Origin: Nocardioides sp. Root122
Lineage (GTDB): Bacteria; Actinomycetota; Actinomycetes; Propionibacteriales; Nocardioidaceae
Assembly: GCF_001425025.1 (NCBI RefSeq)
Contig: NZ_LMDE01000005.1
Span: 1 to 64,000, forward strand
Length of the DNA: 64,000 nucleotides
Direction: 5' to 3'
A program made the translations under genes and the position numbers. Shown in pieces: positions 39,129 through 49,592 of this stretch (the first letter of the stretch is position 1; the number at the start of each line of letters is the position of its first letter). The notes beneath the pieces are model-generated. The model was not told the DNA's origin. It saw only the letters and a program-made list of their open reading frames with translations, and made no database searches.

Positions 39129-39406
39129 TGGGTCGCCCACTCTGGTTCGTCGCCGGGGCGGGGGTCGGTGTCTACGCCGCTGCCCGCGCCCGCCGCGCCG
39201 CCGAGGCCCTGACCGCCGACGGCCTGCGGGACCGACTGCGCGGACTGCAGGTCGGCGCCCGCCTGTTCGCCGAGGAGCTCCACCAGGGCCGTGCCGAGCG
39301 CGAAACCGAGTTGCGCGAGCAGCTCGGGCTCAGGCCCACTGGCACCCCGAGCTCGGGAGCGGTTTCGAGGCTCGCTCCGCTCGCACCTCAACCACCGAAG
39401 AGATGA
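39128..39406 (+). CDS. Small DUF6167-like protein with repeat-derived C-terminus
   Basis: A 92-residue protein. The conserved part is MGRPLWFVAGAGVGVYAAAR, with a glycine-rich membrane-proximal helix, followed by RLRGLQVGARLFAEELHQGR. From memory this matches a short family (DUF6167) encoded before alaS in actinobacteria. The last 17 residues (AVSRLAPLAPQPPKR region) are encoded by a palindromic intergenic repeat (39361-39393), so the natural stop was probably lost or moved. Confidence 0.65.
   Translation: MGRPLWFVAGAGVGVYAAARARRAAEALTADGLRDRLRGLQVGARLFAEELHQGRAERETELREQLGLRPTGTPSSGAVSRLAPLAPQPPKR
39361..39393. repeat. REP-like palindromic repeat inside a gene 3' end
   Basis: It starts GGTTTCGAGGCTCGCTCCGC and ends CACCTCAACC. 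It is an imperfect palindrome related to the element at 22491-22527. It falls in the coding end of the 39128 gene and 27 bases before alaS. Confidence 0.55.
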
Positions 39407-39419
39407 AGGACCCCCACTG

Positions 39420-42137
39420 ATGGACACCGCCGAGATCCGCCGCCGCTTCCTCGCGCACTTCGAGGCCGCCGGACACGCCGTGGTGCCCTCCGCGTCCACC
39501 CTCGCCGACGACCCGAACCTGCTGTTCGTCAACGCCGGCATGGTGCCGTTCAAGCCCTACTTCCTCGGCCAGGAGACGCCGCCCTTCGACCGTGCCACGA
39601 GCGTGCAGAAGTGCATCCGCACGCCCGACATCGAGGACGTCGGCAAGACCACGCGCCACGCGACCTTCTTCGAGATGTGCGGCAACTTCTCCTTCGGTGA
39701 CTACTTCAAGGAAGGCGCCATCGAGCTGGCCTGGGCGCTGATCACCAACCCGGTGGAGGAGGGCGGCTACGGCCTCGACAAGGATCGCCTCTACCCCTCG
39801 GTGCTGGTGGGCGACGAGGAGGCCATCGGCATCTGGATGAAGGTCACCGGGCTGCCGCGCGAGCGGATCGTGCAGCTCGGCCCCAAGGAGAACTACTGGT
39901 CGATGGGCGTGCCCGGTCCCGGCGGGCCCTGCTCGGAGATCCTCTTCGACCGCGGACCGGAGTTCGGCCCCGACTTCGACGCCGCGACGCTCGGCCCGGA
40001 CATGCCGTTCGAGCTCGAGGACCGGCTGCTGGAGATCTGGAACCTCGTCTTCATGCAGGACGACCTCAGCGCGGTGCGGTCGAAGTCCGACTTCGACATC
40101 GCGGGCTCGCTGCCCAAGAAGAACATCGACACCGGCATGGGCCTGGACCGCGTCGCGCTGCTGCTCCAGGGCAAGAAGAACATGTACGAGATCGACCTGG
40201 TCTACCCGGTGATCGCCAGGGCCGAGCAGCTGACCGGCAAGACCTACGGCGCGAACCGCGAGGACGACATCCGGTTCTGCGTGGTCGCCGACCACGTGCG
40301 CTCCTCGATGATGCTCATCGGCGACGGCGTCACGCCCGGCAACGACGGGCGCGGCTACGTCCTGCGCCGCCTGCTGCGCCGCGCGGTTCGCTCGATGCGC
40401 CTGCTGGGCTGCGAGGACCGCGTGCTGCCGGAGCTGATGCCGGTCTCACGCGACGCGATGAGCCCGACCTACGGCAACCTCGTGACCGACTGGGAGCGGA
40501 TCTGCCAGGTCGCCTTCGCCGAGGAGGACGCGTTCCGCAAGACCCTCCAGTCCGGCACGCAGATCTTCGACACCGCCGCCGCCGACGTGAAGCGGACCGG
40601 CGGGTCGACCCTGTCCGGCGAGCGTGCGTTCGCGCTGCACGACACCTACGGCTTCCCGATCGACCTGACCCTGGAGATGGCAGCCGAGCAGGGCTTGCAG
40701 GTCGACGAGCAGGGATTCCGGTCCCTCATGGCCGAGCAGCGCGAGCGCGCCAAGGCCGACGCGCGCGCGAAGAAGGGTGCGCACGGCGACACCGCGGCCT
40801 ACCGGGGCATCTTCGACCAGTTCGGGCCCACCGAGTGGCTGGCCTACGAGACCCTCGAGACCGAGTCGAAGCCGTTGGCGCTGCTCAGCGCAGGTGCGTC
40901 CGTGTCGCGCCTCGCCGAGGGCGAGATCGGTGAGCTGGTCCTCGACCGCACGCCGTTCTACGCCGAGTCCGGCGGCCAGGTGGCCGACGCGGGCACGATC
41001 GTCTTCGACGGTGGCCGGCTCGAGGTGCTGGACGTCCAGCGCCCGATCAAGGGCCTCGTCGTGCACCAGGTGCGGGTCACCGAGGGCGAGCTCGACCCGT
41101 CGCACCTCGTGCACGCCCGCGTCGATCCCGAGTGGCGCACGGGCGCGCGCCAGGCCCACTCCGGCACCCACGTGGTGCACGCCGCGCTCCGCGAGGTGCT
41201 CGGCCCCACCGCGCTGCAGTCCGGCTCCTACAACCGGCCGGGCTACCTCCGCCTGGACTTCGGCTGGACGCAGGCGCTGAGCCCGGAGCAGGTCCGCGAC
41301 ATCGAGCAGGTCTCGCAGCAGGCACTCCGTGCCGACCTGCCCGTCTCCTGGGACTACATGACGCTCGAGCAGGCCAAGGAGTGGGGCGCGATCGCCCTCT
41401 TCGGCGAGACCTACGACAACACCAAGGTGCGTGTCGTGGAGATCGGCGGCCCCTGGTCGCGCGAGCTCTGCGGTGGCACCCACGTCGCCCACTCCTCGCA
41501 GATCGGCACCGTGGTGGTGACGGGCGAGACCAGCGTCGGCTCGGGCAACCGGCGCATCGAGGCGCTCACGGGCGTCGAGGGCTTCGGCTACCTCGCGCGC
41601 GAGCGCGACGTCGTCGCGCAGCTGACCGGCCTGCTCAAGACCCAGCCCGACGACCTGGTCAGCCGGGTCCAGGGCCTCACCGAGCGGCTCCGCGCGGCGG
41701 AGAAGGAGCTCGAGAAGGCGCGCCTGGCCCAGCTCCTCGGTGCCAGCGCCGAGCTGGCTGCCGGCGCCACGCAGGTCGGGCCGGTCAAGGTGGTGGCGCA
41801 CCGCGTCGACGGCGCCGGCGGAGGCGACGTACGCAACCTGGCGATGGACGTGCGCGGCCGTCTCCCTCAGGGGGAGCCCGGCGTCGTGGTCATCATCGGC
41901 ACCCAGTCGGTCGAGGGGGGCGCCGGCAAGGTGTCGGTCGTGGCAGCGACCAACGACGAGGCCCGCGCGCGCGGGCTGTCTGCCGGTGAGCTCGTGCGCG
42001 CCGTCGGACCGCTGCTCGGCGGCAAGGGCGGCGGCAAGGACGACGTCGCCCAGGGTGGCGGCACCGACGCCTCGCAGATCGACGAGGCGCTCGCGCTGGT
42101 CGGCCACGAGGTCGCCAAGCACGCGGTGCAGGGCTGA
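39420..42137 (+). CDS. alaS: Alanyl-tRNA synthetase
   Basis: A 905-residue class II synthetase from ATG 39420. The order is: catalytic core ([39 protein letters not shown]), editing domain with HSGTH and [13 protein letters not shown] zinc ligands, then a C-terminal coiled coil and the C-Ala domain ([14 protein letters not shown]). All motifs look intact. It heads the alaS-ruvX-mltG-aro run. Confidence 0.97.
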   Translation: MDTAEIRRRFLAHFEAAGHAVVPSASTLADDPNLLFVNAGMVPFKPYFLGQETPPFDRATSVQKCIRTPDIEDVGKTTRHATFFEMCGNFSFGDYFKEGAIELAWALITNPVEEGGYGLDKDRLYPSVLVGDEEAIGIWMKVTGLPRERIVQLGPKENYWSMGVPGPGGPCSEILFDRGPEFGPDFDAATLGPDMPFELEDRLLEIWNLVFMQDDLSAVRSKSDFDIAGSLPKKNIDTGMGLDRVALLLQGKKNMYEIDLVYPVIARAEQLTGKTYGANREDDIRFCVVADHVRSSMMLIGDGVTPGNDGRGYVLRRLLRRAVRSMRLLGCEDRVLPELMPVSRDAMSPTYGNLVTDWERICQVAFAEEDAFRKTLQSGTQIFDTAAADVKRTGGSTLSGERAFALHDTYGFPIDLTLEMAAEQGLQVDEQGFRSLMAEQRERAKADARAKKGAHGDTAAYRGIFDQFGPTEWLAYETLETESKPLALLSAGASVSRLAEGEIGELVLDRTPFYAESGGQVADAGTIVFDGGRLEVLDVQRPIKGLVVHQVRVTEGELDPSHLVHARVDPEWRTGARQAHSGTHVVHAALREVLGPTALQSGSYNRPGYLRLDFGWTQALSPEQVRDIEQVSQQALRADLPVSWDYMTLEQAKEWGAIALFGETYDNTKVRVVEIGGPWSRELCGGTHVAHSSQIGTVVVTGETSVGSGNRRIEALTGVEGFGYLARERDVVAQLTGLLKTQPDDLVSRVQGLTERLRAAEKELEKARLAQLLGASAELAAGATQVGPVKVVAHRVDGAGGGDVRNLAMDVRGRLPQGEPGVVVIIGTQSVEGGAGKVSVVAATNDEARARGLSAGELVRAVGPLLGGKGGGKDDVAQGGGTDASQIDEALALVGHEVAKHAVQG

Positions 42138-42151
42138 GCAGGGCCGGGCGG

Positions 42152-42613
42152 GTGCGCTTCGGAGTACGCCTCGGCGTCGACCCCGGGGATGCCCGGATCG
42201 GCGTCGCCAGCAGCGACCCGACCGGCTTCCTGGCGACGCCCGTCGAGACCGTACGACGCGGCAGGGGAGACCTCCGTCGCCTCGGCCAGCTGGTCGAGGA
42301 GCTCGAGGCGGTCGAGGTCGTCGTCGGCCTGCCCCGCTCGCTCAGCGGCGCCGAGGGGCCGGCCGCGGTCAAGGTGCGGGAGTTCGCCGCGCGGTTGGCG
42401 CGCCGAGTTGCGCCCGTACCCGTCAGGCTGTGTGATGAACGACTGACCACGGTCTCGGCCGAGTCGATCCTGCGCGACCAGGGTCGGCACGGCGCCAAGC
42501 GACGTGCCGTGGTGGACCAGGCAGCCGCCGTGCTGATCCTGCAGACTGCCCTGGACACGGAGCGGTCGAGCGGACAGGCACCCGGAGAGATCGTCGAGGT
42601 AGCAGATGAGTGA
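42152..42613 (+). CDS. ruvX: Holliday junction resolvase-like YqgF/RuvX
   Basis: A 153-residue RNase H-fold protein with a GTG start. It contains [30 protein letters not shown] and [15 protein letters not shown] with the expected acidic residues. The family is implicated in 16S rRNA 5' maturation and possibly in resolving branched DNA. It overlaps mltG by 8 bases. Confidence 0.92.
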   Translation: MRFGVRLGVDPGDARIGVASSDPTGFLATPVETVRRGRGDLRRLGQLVEELEAVEVVVGLPRSLSGAEGPAAVKVREFAARLARRVAPVPVRLCDERLTTVSAESILRDQGRHGAKRRAVVDQAAAVLILQTALDTERSSGQAPGEIVEVADE

Positions 42614-43781
42614 GCACGAGGCCGCACCCGAGGTCGGACCGGACGACGACGTCCGGGACCCGGCCTACGAGTACGTCCCCGGCGGCAAGCGACGCAAGGG
42701 CCGCGGCTTCAAGGGCTGCCTGGCCGTGCTCGTCGCGCTCGTCGTCCTCGTCGGCGGTTTCTACGTCGCGCTGACCAAGGGCGTGGGCTGGGTGTCCGAC
42801 CAGTTCCAGGGCCCCGACGACTTCCCCGGCCCCGGCACGGGCTCGGTCGAGTTCACCGTCAACGAGGGCGACGTCGTGGCGGAGATCGGTCGCAACCTGA
42901 AGGCCGCGGGGGTCACCGCCTCGGTGCAGGCCTTCATCGACGCCTGCGGCGACGAGTGCAGCGGCATCCAGGTCGGCGACTACGAGCTCCAGAAGGAGAT
43001 GAAGGCGGCCGACGCCAAGGAGGTCCTCGTCGACCCCGGCAACCTCATCAGCTTCCCGACCGTGACGATCCCGGAGGGCCTGCGCCTGACCGAGATCGTG
43101 TCCACGCTCGCGCAGAACACCAAGTTCCCCGAGGAGGCCTGGAACAAGGCCCTCGACCAGCCCGCCAGGCTCGGGCTGCCCGACTACGCCGGGGGCAACG
43201 CGGAGGGCTACCTCTTCCCGGCGACCTACGAGATCAAGCCGGGCATGAAGCCGGTCGCGGTCCTCAAGATGATGGTCGCCCGCTGGCAGCAGGCAGCCGA
43301 CGAGGCCGGCCTCGAGGAGAAGGCCGCCGAGCTCGGGCACACCCCGGGCGAGCTGATGATCATCGCCTCGCTCGTCGAGGCGGAGGGTCGCGGCGACGAC
43401 ATGCCGAAGATCGCGCGGGTCATCTACAACCGCCTCGACGGCCCCGGCGACAAGGGCGGCACCAACGGCACGCTCGGCATCGACGCTGCGATCGCCTACG
43501 GTCTCGGTCTCTCGCCTGGCTCGACGGAGCTCACGCCCGACCAGCTGGCCGAGGACACCCCCTACAACACCCGCATCAACGCCGGACTGCCCCCGACGCC
43601 GATCGAGGCGCCCGGCGACGACGCCATCGCGGCGGCGGCCAACCCGGCCGAGGGCAACTGGTACTACTACGTCACGGTCGACCTCTCCACCGGCGAGACG
43701 AAGTTCTACGAGGACTACGACGGCTTCCTCGAGGGCCGTGACGAGTACAAGGCCTACTGCGAGACCTCGGACCGTTGCTGA
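42606..43781 (+). CDS. mltG: Endolytic murein transglycosylase MltG
   Basis: A 391-residue protein: a basic cytoplasmic N-terminus, one membrane helix at about 38-58 ([18 protein letters not shown]), a LysM-like strand region, and the YceG catalytic domain ([20 protein letters not shown] with the catalytic Glu, then [10 protein letters not shown] and [14 protein letters not shown]). It cuts nascent glycan strands. It is in its conserved place between ruvX and aroE. Confidence 0.93.
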   Translation: MSEHEAAPEVGPDDDVRDPAYEYVPGGKRRKGRGFKGCLAVLVALVVLVGGFYVALTKGVGWVSDQFQGPDDFPGPGTGSVEFTVNEGDVVAEIGRNLKAAGVTASVQAFIDACGDECSGIQVGDYELQKEMKAADAKEVLVDPGNLISFPTVTIPEGLRLTEIVSTLAQNTKFPEEAWNKALDQPARLGLPDYAGGNAEGYLFPATYEIKPGMKPVAVLKMMVARWQQAADEAGLEEKAAELGHTPGELMIIASLVEAEGRGDDMPKIARVIYNRLDGPGDKGGTNGTLGIDAAIAYGLGLSPGSTELTPDQLAEDTPYNTRINAGLPPTPIEAPGDDAIAAAANPAEGNWYYYVTVDLSTGETKFYEDYDGFLEGRDEYKAYCETSDRC

Positions 43782-43782
43782 G

Positions 43783-44670
43783 GTGACGACCGGGTCTGCG
43801 GCCGCGGGGAGCCCGGCGCGCCGGTGCGGCGTGCTGGGCGATCCCGTCGCCCACTCGCTGTCGCCGGTGCTGCACCGAGCCGGATACGCCGCGGTCGGGC
43901 TCGACTGGTCCTACGACGCACACCGGGTCCCGGCGGGTGGCCTCGCCGGGTTCCTCGACGGTCTGGACGACGCGTGGCGTGGGCTCTCGCTGACCATGCC
44001 GCTCAAGCGCGAGGCGTTCGACCTGGCCGACCGGCTCACCGAGCGCGCCCGCCGCGCCGGGGGCGTCAACACCGTCGTGCTCGAGGACGACGGCACCCGC
44101 ACCGGTGACAACACCGACCTGCCCGGTGCCGCGGCGGCGATCCGGGAGCGTACGTCGGCCCCGTTGACGTCCGCGGTCGTCCTGGGCGGCGGAGCGACCG
44201 CGACCTCGGTCGGCCTGGCCGTCGCCGACCTCGGGGTGCGCACGATCGCCGTCGCCGTGCGCGACGAGTCCCGGGCGGCGGAGACCCTCGCCGCCCTGCG
44301 CGGCCACCCGTCCGCGCCCGAGGTGCGGGTGACCTCCCTGGGCGACGAGCAGTGGACCTCCGGGGCCGACCTGGGGGCTGGTGGCTCCGCTGTCGACGTC
44401 GTGGTGTCCACCATCCCCGCAGCCGCGCAGTCGCCAGACCTGGTGGCGCGCTGCGCCGGGATCCCGGTGGTCTTCGAGGCGCTCTACGACCCGTGGCCGA
44501 CGCCGCTCGCCGCCGACGCGCTCGCGTCCGGACGGGTGGTGGTGAGCGGGATGGACCTGCTGGTGCACCAGGCGGCGCTGCAGTTCGAGCTGTTCACCGG
44601 CCGGCCGGCGCCGGTGGGCGCGATGCGCGATGCCGGCGAACGCGCCCTCGCCGCGCGCAATCCCGCTTGA
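43783..44670 (+). CDS. aroE: Shikimate 5-dehydrogenase
   Basis: A 295-residue enzyme from GTG 43783. Conserved elements: GVLGDPVAHSLSPVLHRAGY (shikimate binding), LTMPLKREAF (catalytic Lys), GVNTVVLEDDGTRTGDNTDL and the Rossmann VVLGGGATATSVGLAV. It reduces 3-dehydroshikimate with NADPH. Its stop is immediately followed by the pilD ATG. Confidence 0.93.
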   Translation: MTTGSAAAGSPARRCGVLGDPVAHSLSPVLHRAGYAAVGLDWSYDAHRVPAGGLAGFLDGLDDAWRGLSLTMPLKREAFDLADRLTERARRAGGVNTVVLEDDGTRTGDNTDLPGAAAAIRERTSAPLTSAVVLGGGATATSVGLAVADLGVRTIAVAVRDESRAAETLAALRGHPSAPEVRVTSLGDEQWTSGADLGAGGSAVDVVVSTIPAAAQSPDLVARCAGIPVVFEALYDPWPTPLAADALASGRVVVSGMDLLVHQAALQFELFTGRPAPVGAMRDAGERALAARNPA

Positions 44671-45450
44671 ATGACCCCCGTGGACGACACCGTGGTGGCT
44701 GCGTTGATGACGGCGATCCTCGCCGGACTGGGTGGCCTGCTGGTGCCCTCGCTCATCCGCCGGGTGCCGGAGCCTGCGCCCACCCCACCGTCGGAGGCGC
44801 CCCAGGCCGGACCCGCCGAGGACGAGCAGGATGACGGTCCGACGACCGATGGGCCAGGGAAGGTGCCCTACGCCGACATCGCCGCTCGGCCGGGACTCGG
44901 CCTCCGGAGCGCGGTCGTGTCGGCCGTCGCCGGAGCCGTGCTCGGGGTCGCGACCGGTCTGGACTGGCCGCTGCTGTGGTTGGTCCCGCTGACCCCCGTC
45001 GCGGTCGCGCTGTCGGTCGTCGACTGGCACACGCGGTTGCTGCCGCGCGTCGTCGTCGTACCCGCCACGTTGGCTGCGCTCGCCGTCGTGACGGCCGTCG
45101 GGCTGGCGACGGGGGAGCGCACGGCGTTGCTCGGCGCCGTCGGCGGCATGGTCGGCCTGCGGACGTTCTTCTGGCTGCTGTGGTTCATCCGTTCGGCGGG
45201 GATGGGATTCGGCGACGTCCGGCTCGCCGCCCTCGTGGGGCTGGTGCTGGGCTGGGAGGGCCTGGACGCGCTGCTGGTCGGGGCGTGGATCGGCTTCGTG
45301 TCCTTCGCCCTGCCCGGCGTCGCGCTGGCCGTCGTACGGCGAGACCGGAGCCTGCTGCGCAAGCCCTTCCCGTACGGGCCGTTCATGGTCGGTGGCGCGC
45401 TGGCGGGTCTCGTCTGGGGGACTGCGCTCGCTGGGCGTGTGTGGGGCTGA
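44671..45450 (+). CDS. A24-family prepilin peptidase
   Basis: A 259-residue polytopic membrane protein. After one membrane segment and a P/E/D-rich loop come about six further helices. The two catalytic aspartates of the A24 family are in ALSVVDWHTRLLP and GMGFGDVRLAALVG (GxGD motif). It lacks the N-terminal methylase/zinc domain of PilD, as do many actinobacterial homologues. It likely processes type IV or Tad-like prepilins. It is embedded in the aro cluster. Confidence 0.85.
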   Translation: MTPVDDTVVAALMTAILAGLGGLLVPSLIRRVPEPAPTPPSEAPQAGPAEDEQDDGPTTDGPGKVPYADIAARPGLGLRSAVVSAVAGAVLGVATGLDWPLLWLVPLTPVAVALSVVDWHTRLLPRVVVVPATLAALAVVTAVGLATGERTALLGAVGGMVGLRTFFWLLWFIRSAGMGFGDVRLAALVGLVLGWEGLDALLVGAWIGFVSFALPGVALAVVRRDRSLLRKPFPYGPFMVGGALAGLVWGTALAGRVWG

Positions 45451-45462
45451 GAGACTTCCCCC

Positions 45463-46641
45463 ATGCTCCGATGGCTCACTGCAGGCGAGTCCCACGGTCC
45501 CTCGCTGGTGGCGATCCTCGAGGGGCTGCCCGCCCATGTCCGCGTCACGACCGACGACATCACCGACTCGCTGGCAAGGCGCCGCCTCGGCTACGGCCGC
45601 GGCGCACGGATGAAGTTCGAGCAGGACCAGGTGCGCGTCCTCGGGGGCGTGCGCCACGGCGAGACCCAGGGCGGCCCGGTGGCCATCGAGGTCGCCAACA
45701 CCGAGTGGCCCAAGTGGGAGAAGGTCATGTCGGCCGACCCGGTCGACCCGGTCGAGCTCGACGCGCTGGCCCGCAACGCCGCCCTGACGCGACCCCGCCC
45801 CGGCCACGCCGACCTGGTGGGCATGCAGAAGTACGCCTTCGACGAGGCGCGCCCCATCCTCGAGCGCGCGTCCGCCCGCGAGACCGCGGCCCGGGTGGCG
45901 CTCGGGCGGGTGGCCTCCAACTTCCTCGAGCAGGCCGTCGGCGCGCGCATCGTGTCGCACGTGGTCTCGCTCGGCGGCGTGAAGGCCCCGGCCGGTCTCG
46001 TGCCGGAGCCCGATGACGTCGCACGGCTCGACGCCGACGAGGTGCGCTGCCTCGACCCCGACACCAGCGCGGCGATGGTCGCCCGCATCGACCAGGCCCA
46101 CAAGGACGGAGACACCCTCGGCGGCATCGTCGAGGTGGTCGTGCACGGCCTGCCGCCGGGCCTCGGTTCCCACGTGCACTGGGACCGGCGCCTCGACGCC
46201 CGGCTCGCCGGCGCCCTGATGGGGATCCAGGCCATCAAGGGCGTCGAGGTCGGCGACGGCTTCGAGCTCGCCGACACCCCGGGCTCGCAGGCGCACGACG
46301 AGATCGTGCCCACCGACGAGGGACTGCGCCGCACGTCCGGCCGTTCCGGCGGCACCGAGGGCGGCATGTCCACCGGTGAGGTGCTCCGCGTGCGCGCCGC
46401 CATGAAGCCGATCGCCACGGTCCCCAAGGCCCTGCGCACCGTCGATGTCGCGACCGGCGAGGCCGCCGTGGCCCACCACCAGCGCTCCGACGTGTGCGCC
46501 GTGCCGGCCGCCGGCATCGTCGCCGAGGCGATGGTCGCGCTCGTCCTCGCCGACGCAGTCGTGGAGAAGTTCGGCGGTGACTCCGTGACCGAGACCCGGC
46601 GCAACGCCGAGTCCTACCTCGACACCCTGCGGTACCGCTGA
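45463..46641 (+). CDS. aroC: Chorismate synthase
   Basis: A 392-residue enzyme, full length. It begins [20 protein letters not shown], with the FMN-binding arginines and [35 protein letters not shown] and the C-terminal [16 protein letters not shown] all intact. It makes chorismate from EPSP. The aroK ATG overlaps its stop (TGATG). Confidence 0.97.
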   Translation: MLRWLTAGESHGPSLVAILEGLPAHVRVTTDDITDSLARRRLGYGRGARMKFEQDQVRVLGGVRHGETQGGPVAIEVANTEWPKWEKVMSADPVDPVELDALARNAALTRPRPGHADLVGMQKYAFDEARPILERASARETAARVALGRVASNFLEQAVGARIVSHVVSLGGVKAPAGLVPEPDDVARLDADEVRCLDPDTSAAMVARIDQAHKDGDTLGGIVEVVVHGLPPGLGSHVHWDRRLDARLAGALMGIQAIKGVEVGDGFELADTPGSQAHDEIVPTDEGLRRTSGRSGGTEGGMSTGEVLRVRAAMKPIATVPKALRTVDVATGEAAVAHHQRSDVCAVPAAGIVAEAMVALVLADAVVEKFGGDSVTETRRNAESYLDTLRYR

Positions 46642-47141
46642 TGCCGCCTCGCGTGGTGCTGGTCGGCCCGATGGGGGCGGGCAAGACGACGGTCGCGGGC
46701 CTCCTCGGCAGTGCCTGGGGCCTGCCGGTGCGCGACACCGACGCCGACATCGAGGCCTCCAGCGGTCGCGAGATCTCCGACATCTTCGTGGAGTCGGGCG
46801 AGGACCACTTCCGTGAGCTCGAGGCCCACGCCGTGGCGACCGCGCTGTCGGAGCACGACGGCGTGCTCGCTCTCGGGGGTGGCGCGGTGCTGCGACCCGA
46901 GACCCGCGACCTGCTGAGGGACGCCACCGTGGTCTTCCTCCGCGTCGGGCTCTCCGACGCGGTCAAGCGCGTCGGCCTCGGAGTCGGCCGGCCGCTCCTG
47001 CTCGGCAACGTGCGGTCGCGGATCAAGGCGCTGCTCGACGAGCGGACGCCGGTCTACGAGTCGGTCGCCACCCACGTCGTGGACACCGACGGCCGCGCTC
47101 CCGACGAGGTCGCCGCGGAGATCCAGGAGCTGCTCCGATGA
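46641..47141 (+). CDS. aroK: Shikimate kinase
   Basis: A 166-residue P-loop kinase. Walker A is GPMGAGKTT, the shikimate-binding RDTDADIEASSGREISDIF and GGGAVLRPETRD are present, and the LID arginine lies in GVGRPLLL. Overlaps at both ends (aroC stop, aroB start) mean strict translational coupling. Confidence 0.95.
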   Translation: MPPRVVLVGPMGAGKTTVAGLLGSAWGLPVRDTDADIEASSGREISDIFVESGEDHFRELEAHAVATALSEHDGVLALGGGAVLRPETRDLLRDATVVFLRVGLSDAVKRVGLGVGRPLLLGNVRSRIKALLDERTPVYESVATHVVDTDGRAPDEVAAEIQELLR

Positions 47142-48289
47142 GGGAGCGGCAGACCCGCGAAGACCAGCAGGCGGCGCACCAGACGGCGACGGTGGCGGAC
47201 ACGGTCCTGCACGTCGGCGGCGCGGCTCCCTACGACGTGGTGGTCGGCCGCGACCTGTCCGGACGCCTCCCCGGACTGCTCGGCGAGGGAGTCGAGCGCG
47301 TCGCGGTGCTCTACGCCGGCACGCTCGGCGCGCTGGCCGACCCCGTCGTCGACGCCCTCGTCGAGCACTACGACGTGCTCGCCCTCGGGCTCCCCGACGG
47401 CGAGCGCGCGAAGACCGCCCCGGTGGCCGCCGACTGCTGGGAGGCCCTCGGCGAGGCCGGCTTCACCCGCTCCGACGCCGTCGTCACCATCGGCGGGGGA
47501 GCGACCACCGACCTCGGCGGCTTCGTCGCCGCGGCCTGGCTGCGCGGCGTACGCGTCGTCCACGTGCCGACCACCCTCCTGGCGATGGTCGACGCGGCGG
47601 TCGGTGGCAAGACCGGCATCAACACCGGCGCCGGCAAGAACCTCGTCGGTGCCTTCCACGAGCCCGCCGGGGTGCTGTGCGACCTCGCGCTCCTGGACTC
47701 GCTGCCCCGCGAGGAGCTGGTCTCGGGCCTGGGTGAGGTCGTCAAGTGCGGCTTCATCGCCGACCCTCGGATCCTCGAGATCGTCGAGTCCACCGACCCC
47801 GCCGACCTCACGCCCGACTCCGCCGAGCTGCGCGAGCTCGTCGAGCGGGCCGTGCAGGTCAAGATCGACGTCGTGGTGGACGACCTCAAGGAGACCGGCG
47901 GCGCCGACGGGCACCCGGGCCGCGAGGCGCTCAACTACGGCCACACCCTGGCCCACGCGATCGAGCGCATCAGCGACTACTCCGTCCGCCACGGCGAGGC
48001 CGTGGCGATCGGCTGCGTCTACGTCGCCGAGCTGGCCGCGCGCGCCGGCTCCCTGGCTCCGGCACTCGTCGAGCGCCACCGCACCGCGCTGTCGCGCGTA
48101 GGACTGCCGACGACGTACGCCGCCGCCTCCTTCGAGGACCTGCACGCCGCGATGAAGGTCGACAAGAAGGCCCGCGGCTCCCAGCTGCGCTTCGTCGTCC
48201 TCGACGACCTCGCGACGCCTCGCATCCTGGCCGGTCCGAGCGAGGACGACCTGCGCGCGGCCTACGCCGCGATAGCCTCCGCCGGGTGA
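47138..48289 (+). CDS. aroB: 3-Dehydroquinate synthase
   Basis: A 383-residue enzyme. About 20 extra polar residues (MRERQTREDQQAAHQTATVA) precede the normal start of the domain. NAD-binding GGGATTDLGGFVAA, PTTLLAMVDAAVGGKTGIN and the metal histidines in YGHTLAHAIE and HGEAVAIG are intact. It cyclises DAHP to 3-dehydroquinate. Confidence 0.96.
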   Translation: MRERQTREDQQAAHQTATVADTVLHVGGAAPYDVVVGRDLSGRLPGLLGEGVERVAVLYAGTLGALADPVVDALVEHYDVLALGLPDGERAKTAPVAADCWEALGEAGFTRSDAVVTIGGGATTDLGGFVAAAWLRGVRVVHVPTTLLAMVDAAVGGKTGINTGAGKNLVGAFHEPAGVLCDLALLDSLPREELVSGLGEVVKCGFIADPRILEIVESTDPADLTPDSAELRELVERAVQVKIDVVVDDLKETGGADGHPGREALNYGHTLAHAIERISDYSVRHGEAVAIGCVYVAELAARAGSLAPALVERHRTALSRVGLPTTYAAASFEDLHAAMKVDKKARGSQLRFVVLDDLATPRILAGPSEDDLRAAYAAIASAG

Positions 48290-49071
48290 GCGAACCCGAG
48301 ACGCGCATCTCCGACTCCGGCGGCACGATGCAGCGCCTCGCAGGTGCGCCCTCACCGCGTGGCGTCGACCTCGGCGTGTTGTCGACACTGCGCCTCGCCG
48401 AGACCGAGAGGCCGTGGGTGCAGGCCGGCGTCGGTCCGTTCCTTCCCGGAGGAGCAGTCGTCCAGTGGCGCTACGGCACGAGGTGCGACCCGATGCGGGT
48501 GGTGCGCGACGACCACCGGGGGCTCGTCGCCTGGCTGGCGCCCGACACCGAGCTGCTGTCCTCGGCGCCGAACGACGGCGTCGCGCTGCGCGACCGGCCG
48601 CTGGCAGAGCGCTTCCTGGGCGCGAGGGTGCCGACCGTGGGTCGATGGCGTGGCGGCGGGATCCTGCGCATCGCGCCGACGGATCGGCCGTGGTCGGTGT
48701 GGGTGTTCCGGGAGGAGGACGGCTCGCTCGCCGGGCACTACGTCAATCTCGAGCTGCCGCACCGCAGGCACGGCGACGAGACCAACACGCGCGACCTCAT
48801 CCTCGACCTGTGGCTGGAGCCGTCGGGTGTGCTGTGGCTCAAGGACGCCGACGAGCTCGGGGCGGCCGTGGCGGTCGGGCGCATCACGCCCGAGCAGGCC
48901 ATCGAGATCAGGGCGCTGGCCGACTGGGCTCGCGCGGAGCTCGTCGAAGGCCGCGACTGGCCGCTGGACGAGGACTGGACCACGTGGCAACCACCGGCGA
49001 GCTGGGGCAGGCCACCACTGCCGGACACTCCGCTGGTCCGCTCCGCGCGGCTGACTACGCTGCCGTCATGA
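48286..49071 (+). CDS. DUF402 domain-containing protein
   Basis: A 261-residue protein from GTG 48286, overlapping aroB. The DUF402 (FomD-like) fold is indicated by WSVWVFREEDGSLAGHYVNL, RDLILDLWLEPSGVLWLKDA and a DADELGAAVAVGRIT helix. Characterised relatives are nucleotide or phosphoester hydrolases with metal ligands in this region. It overlaps aroQ by 4 bases, which ties its expression to the shikimate genes. The role there is unknown. Confidence 0.75.
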   Translation: MSEPETRISDSGGTMQRLAGAPSPRGVDLGVLSTLRLAETERPWVQAGVGPFLPGGAVVQWRYGTRCDPMRVVRDDHRGLVAWLAPDTELLSSAPNDGVALRDRPLAERFLGARVPTVGRWRGGGILRIAPTDRPWSVWVFREEDGSLAGHYVNLELPHRRHGDETNTRDLILDLWLEPSGVLWLKDADELGAAVAVGRITPEQAIEIRALADWARAELVEGRDWPLDEDWTTWQPPASWGRPPLPDTPLVRSARLTTLPS

Positions 49072-49505
49072 CCCGCGTGCTCGTGCTGAACGGACCCAAC
49101 CTCGGTCGGCTCGGCCGCCGGCAGCCGGAGATCTACGGGACCACGACGCATGCCGAGCTCGCGCACCAGTGCGTGGAGTGGGGCCGAGAGCTCGGCCTCG
49201 ACGTCGAGGTCCGTCAGACCAACCACGAGGGCGAGCTGCTCGACTGGCTCAACACCGCGGCGGACGACGGCGCGGCGGTGGTCCTCAACGCGGGGGCGTG
49301 GACCCACTACTCGCTCGCGCTCTACGACGCCTGTGCCCAGCTCACCGCACCGCTCGTCGAGGTGCACATCTCCGACCCCAAGCAGCGGCCGGAGGAGTTC
49401 CGGCACACCTCGGTCGTCGAGCCGCACGCGAAGGCGACGATCGCCGGCGAGGGGATCGACGGCTACCGCCAGGCACTCGACGTCGTGGCGGGCGCGACCG
49501 CCTGA
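49068..49505 (+). CDS. aroQ: Type II 3-dehydroquinate dehydratase
   Basis: A 145-residue enzyme. NGPNLGRLGRRQPEIYG (with the catalytic Tyr), QTNHEGELLDWL, LNAGAWTHYSLAL and HISDPKQRPEEFRHTSV (catalytic His) are intact. It dehydrates 3-dehydroquinate. It is the last gene of the aro cluster; the usual pepQ-efp-nusB continuation is displaced by about 10.7 kb. Confidence 0.96.
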   Translation: MTRVLVLNGPNLGRLGRRQPEIYGTTTHAELAHQCVEWGRELGLDVEVRQTNHEGELLDWLNTAADDGAAVVLNAGAWTHYSLALYDACAQLTAPLVEVHISDPKQRPEEFRHTSVVEPHAKATIAGEGIDGYRQALDVVAGATA

Positions 49506-49592
49506 TCACCCCCCAGGGGTGTATCACCGGCTGCTTGGCGCGCTCCCTTACCGAAGGGGCACCACGGCGGTGCCCGGCTCGGAGGTCGTCCC

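Noticed and set aside
36812..39553. A 913-codon minus-strand open frame
   Set aside because: It is antisense to the GH13 enzyme and the two small conserved genes, with no family resemblance.
43672..46479. A 935-codon minus-strand open frame
   Set aside because: It is the shadow of mltG, aroE, pilD and aroC, which match known families; the shadow is low-complexity Arg/Gly/Asp-rich.
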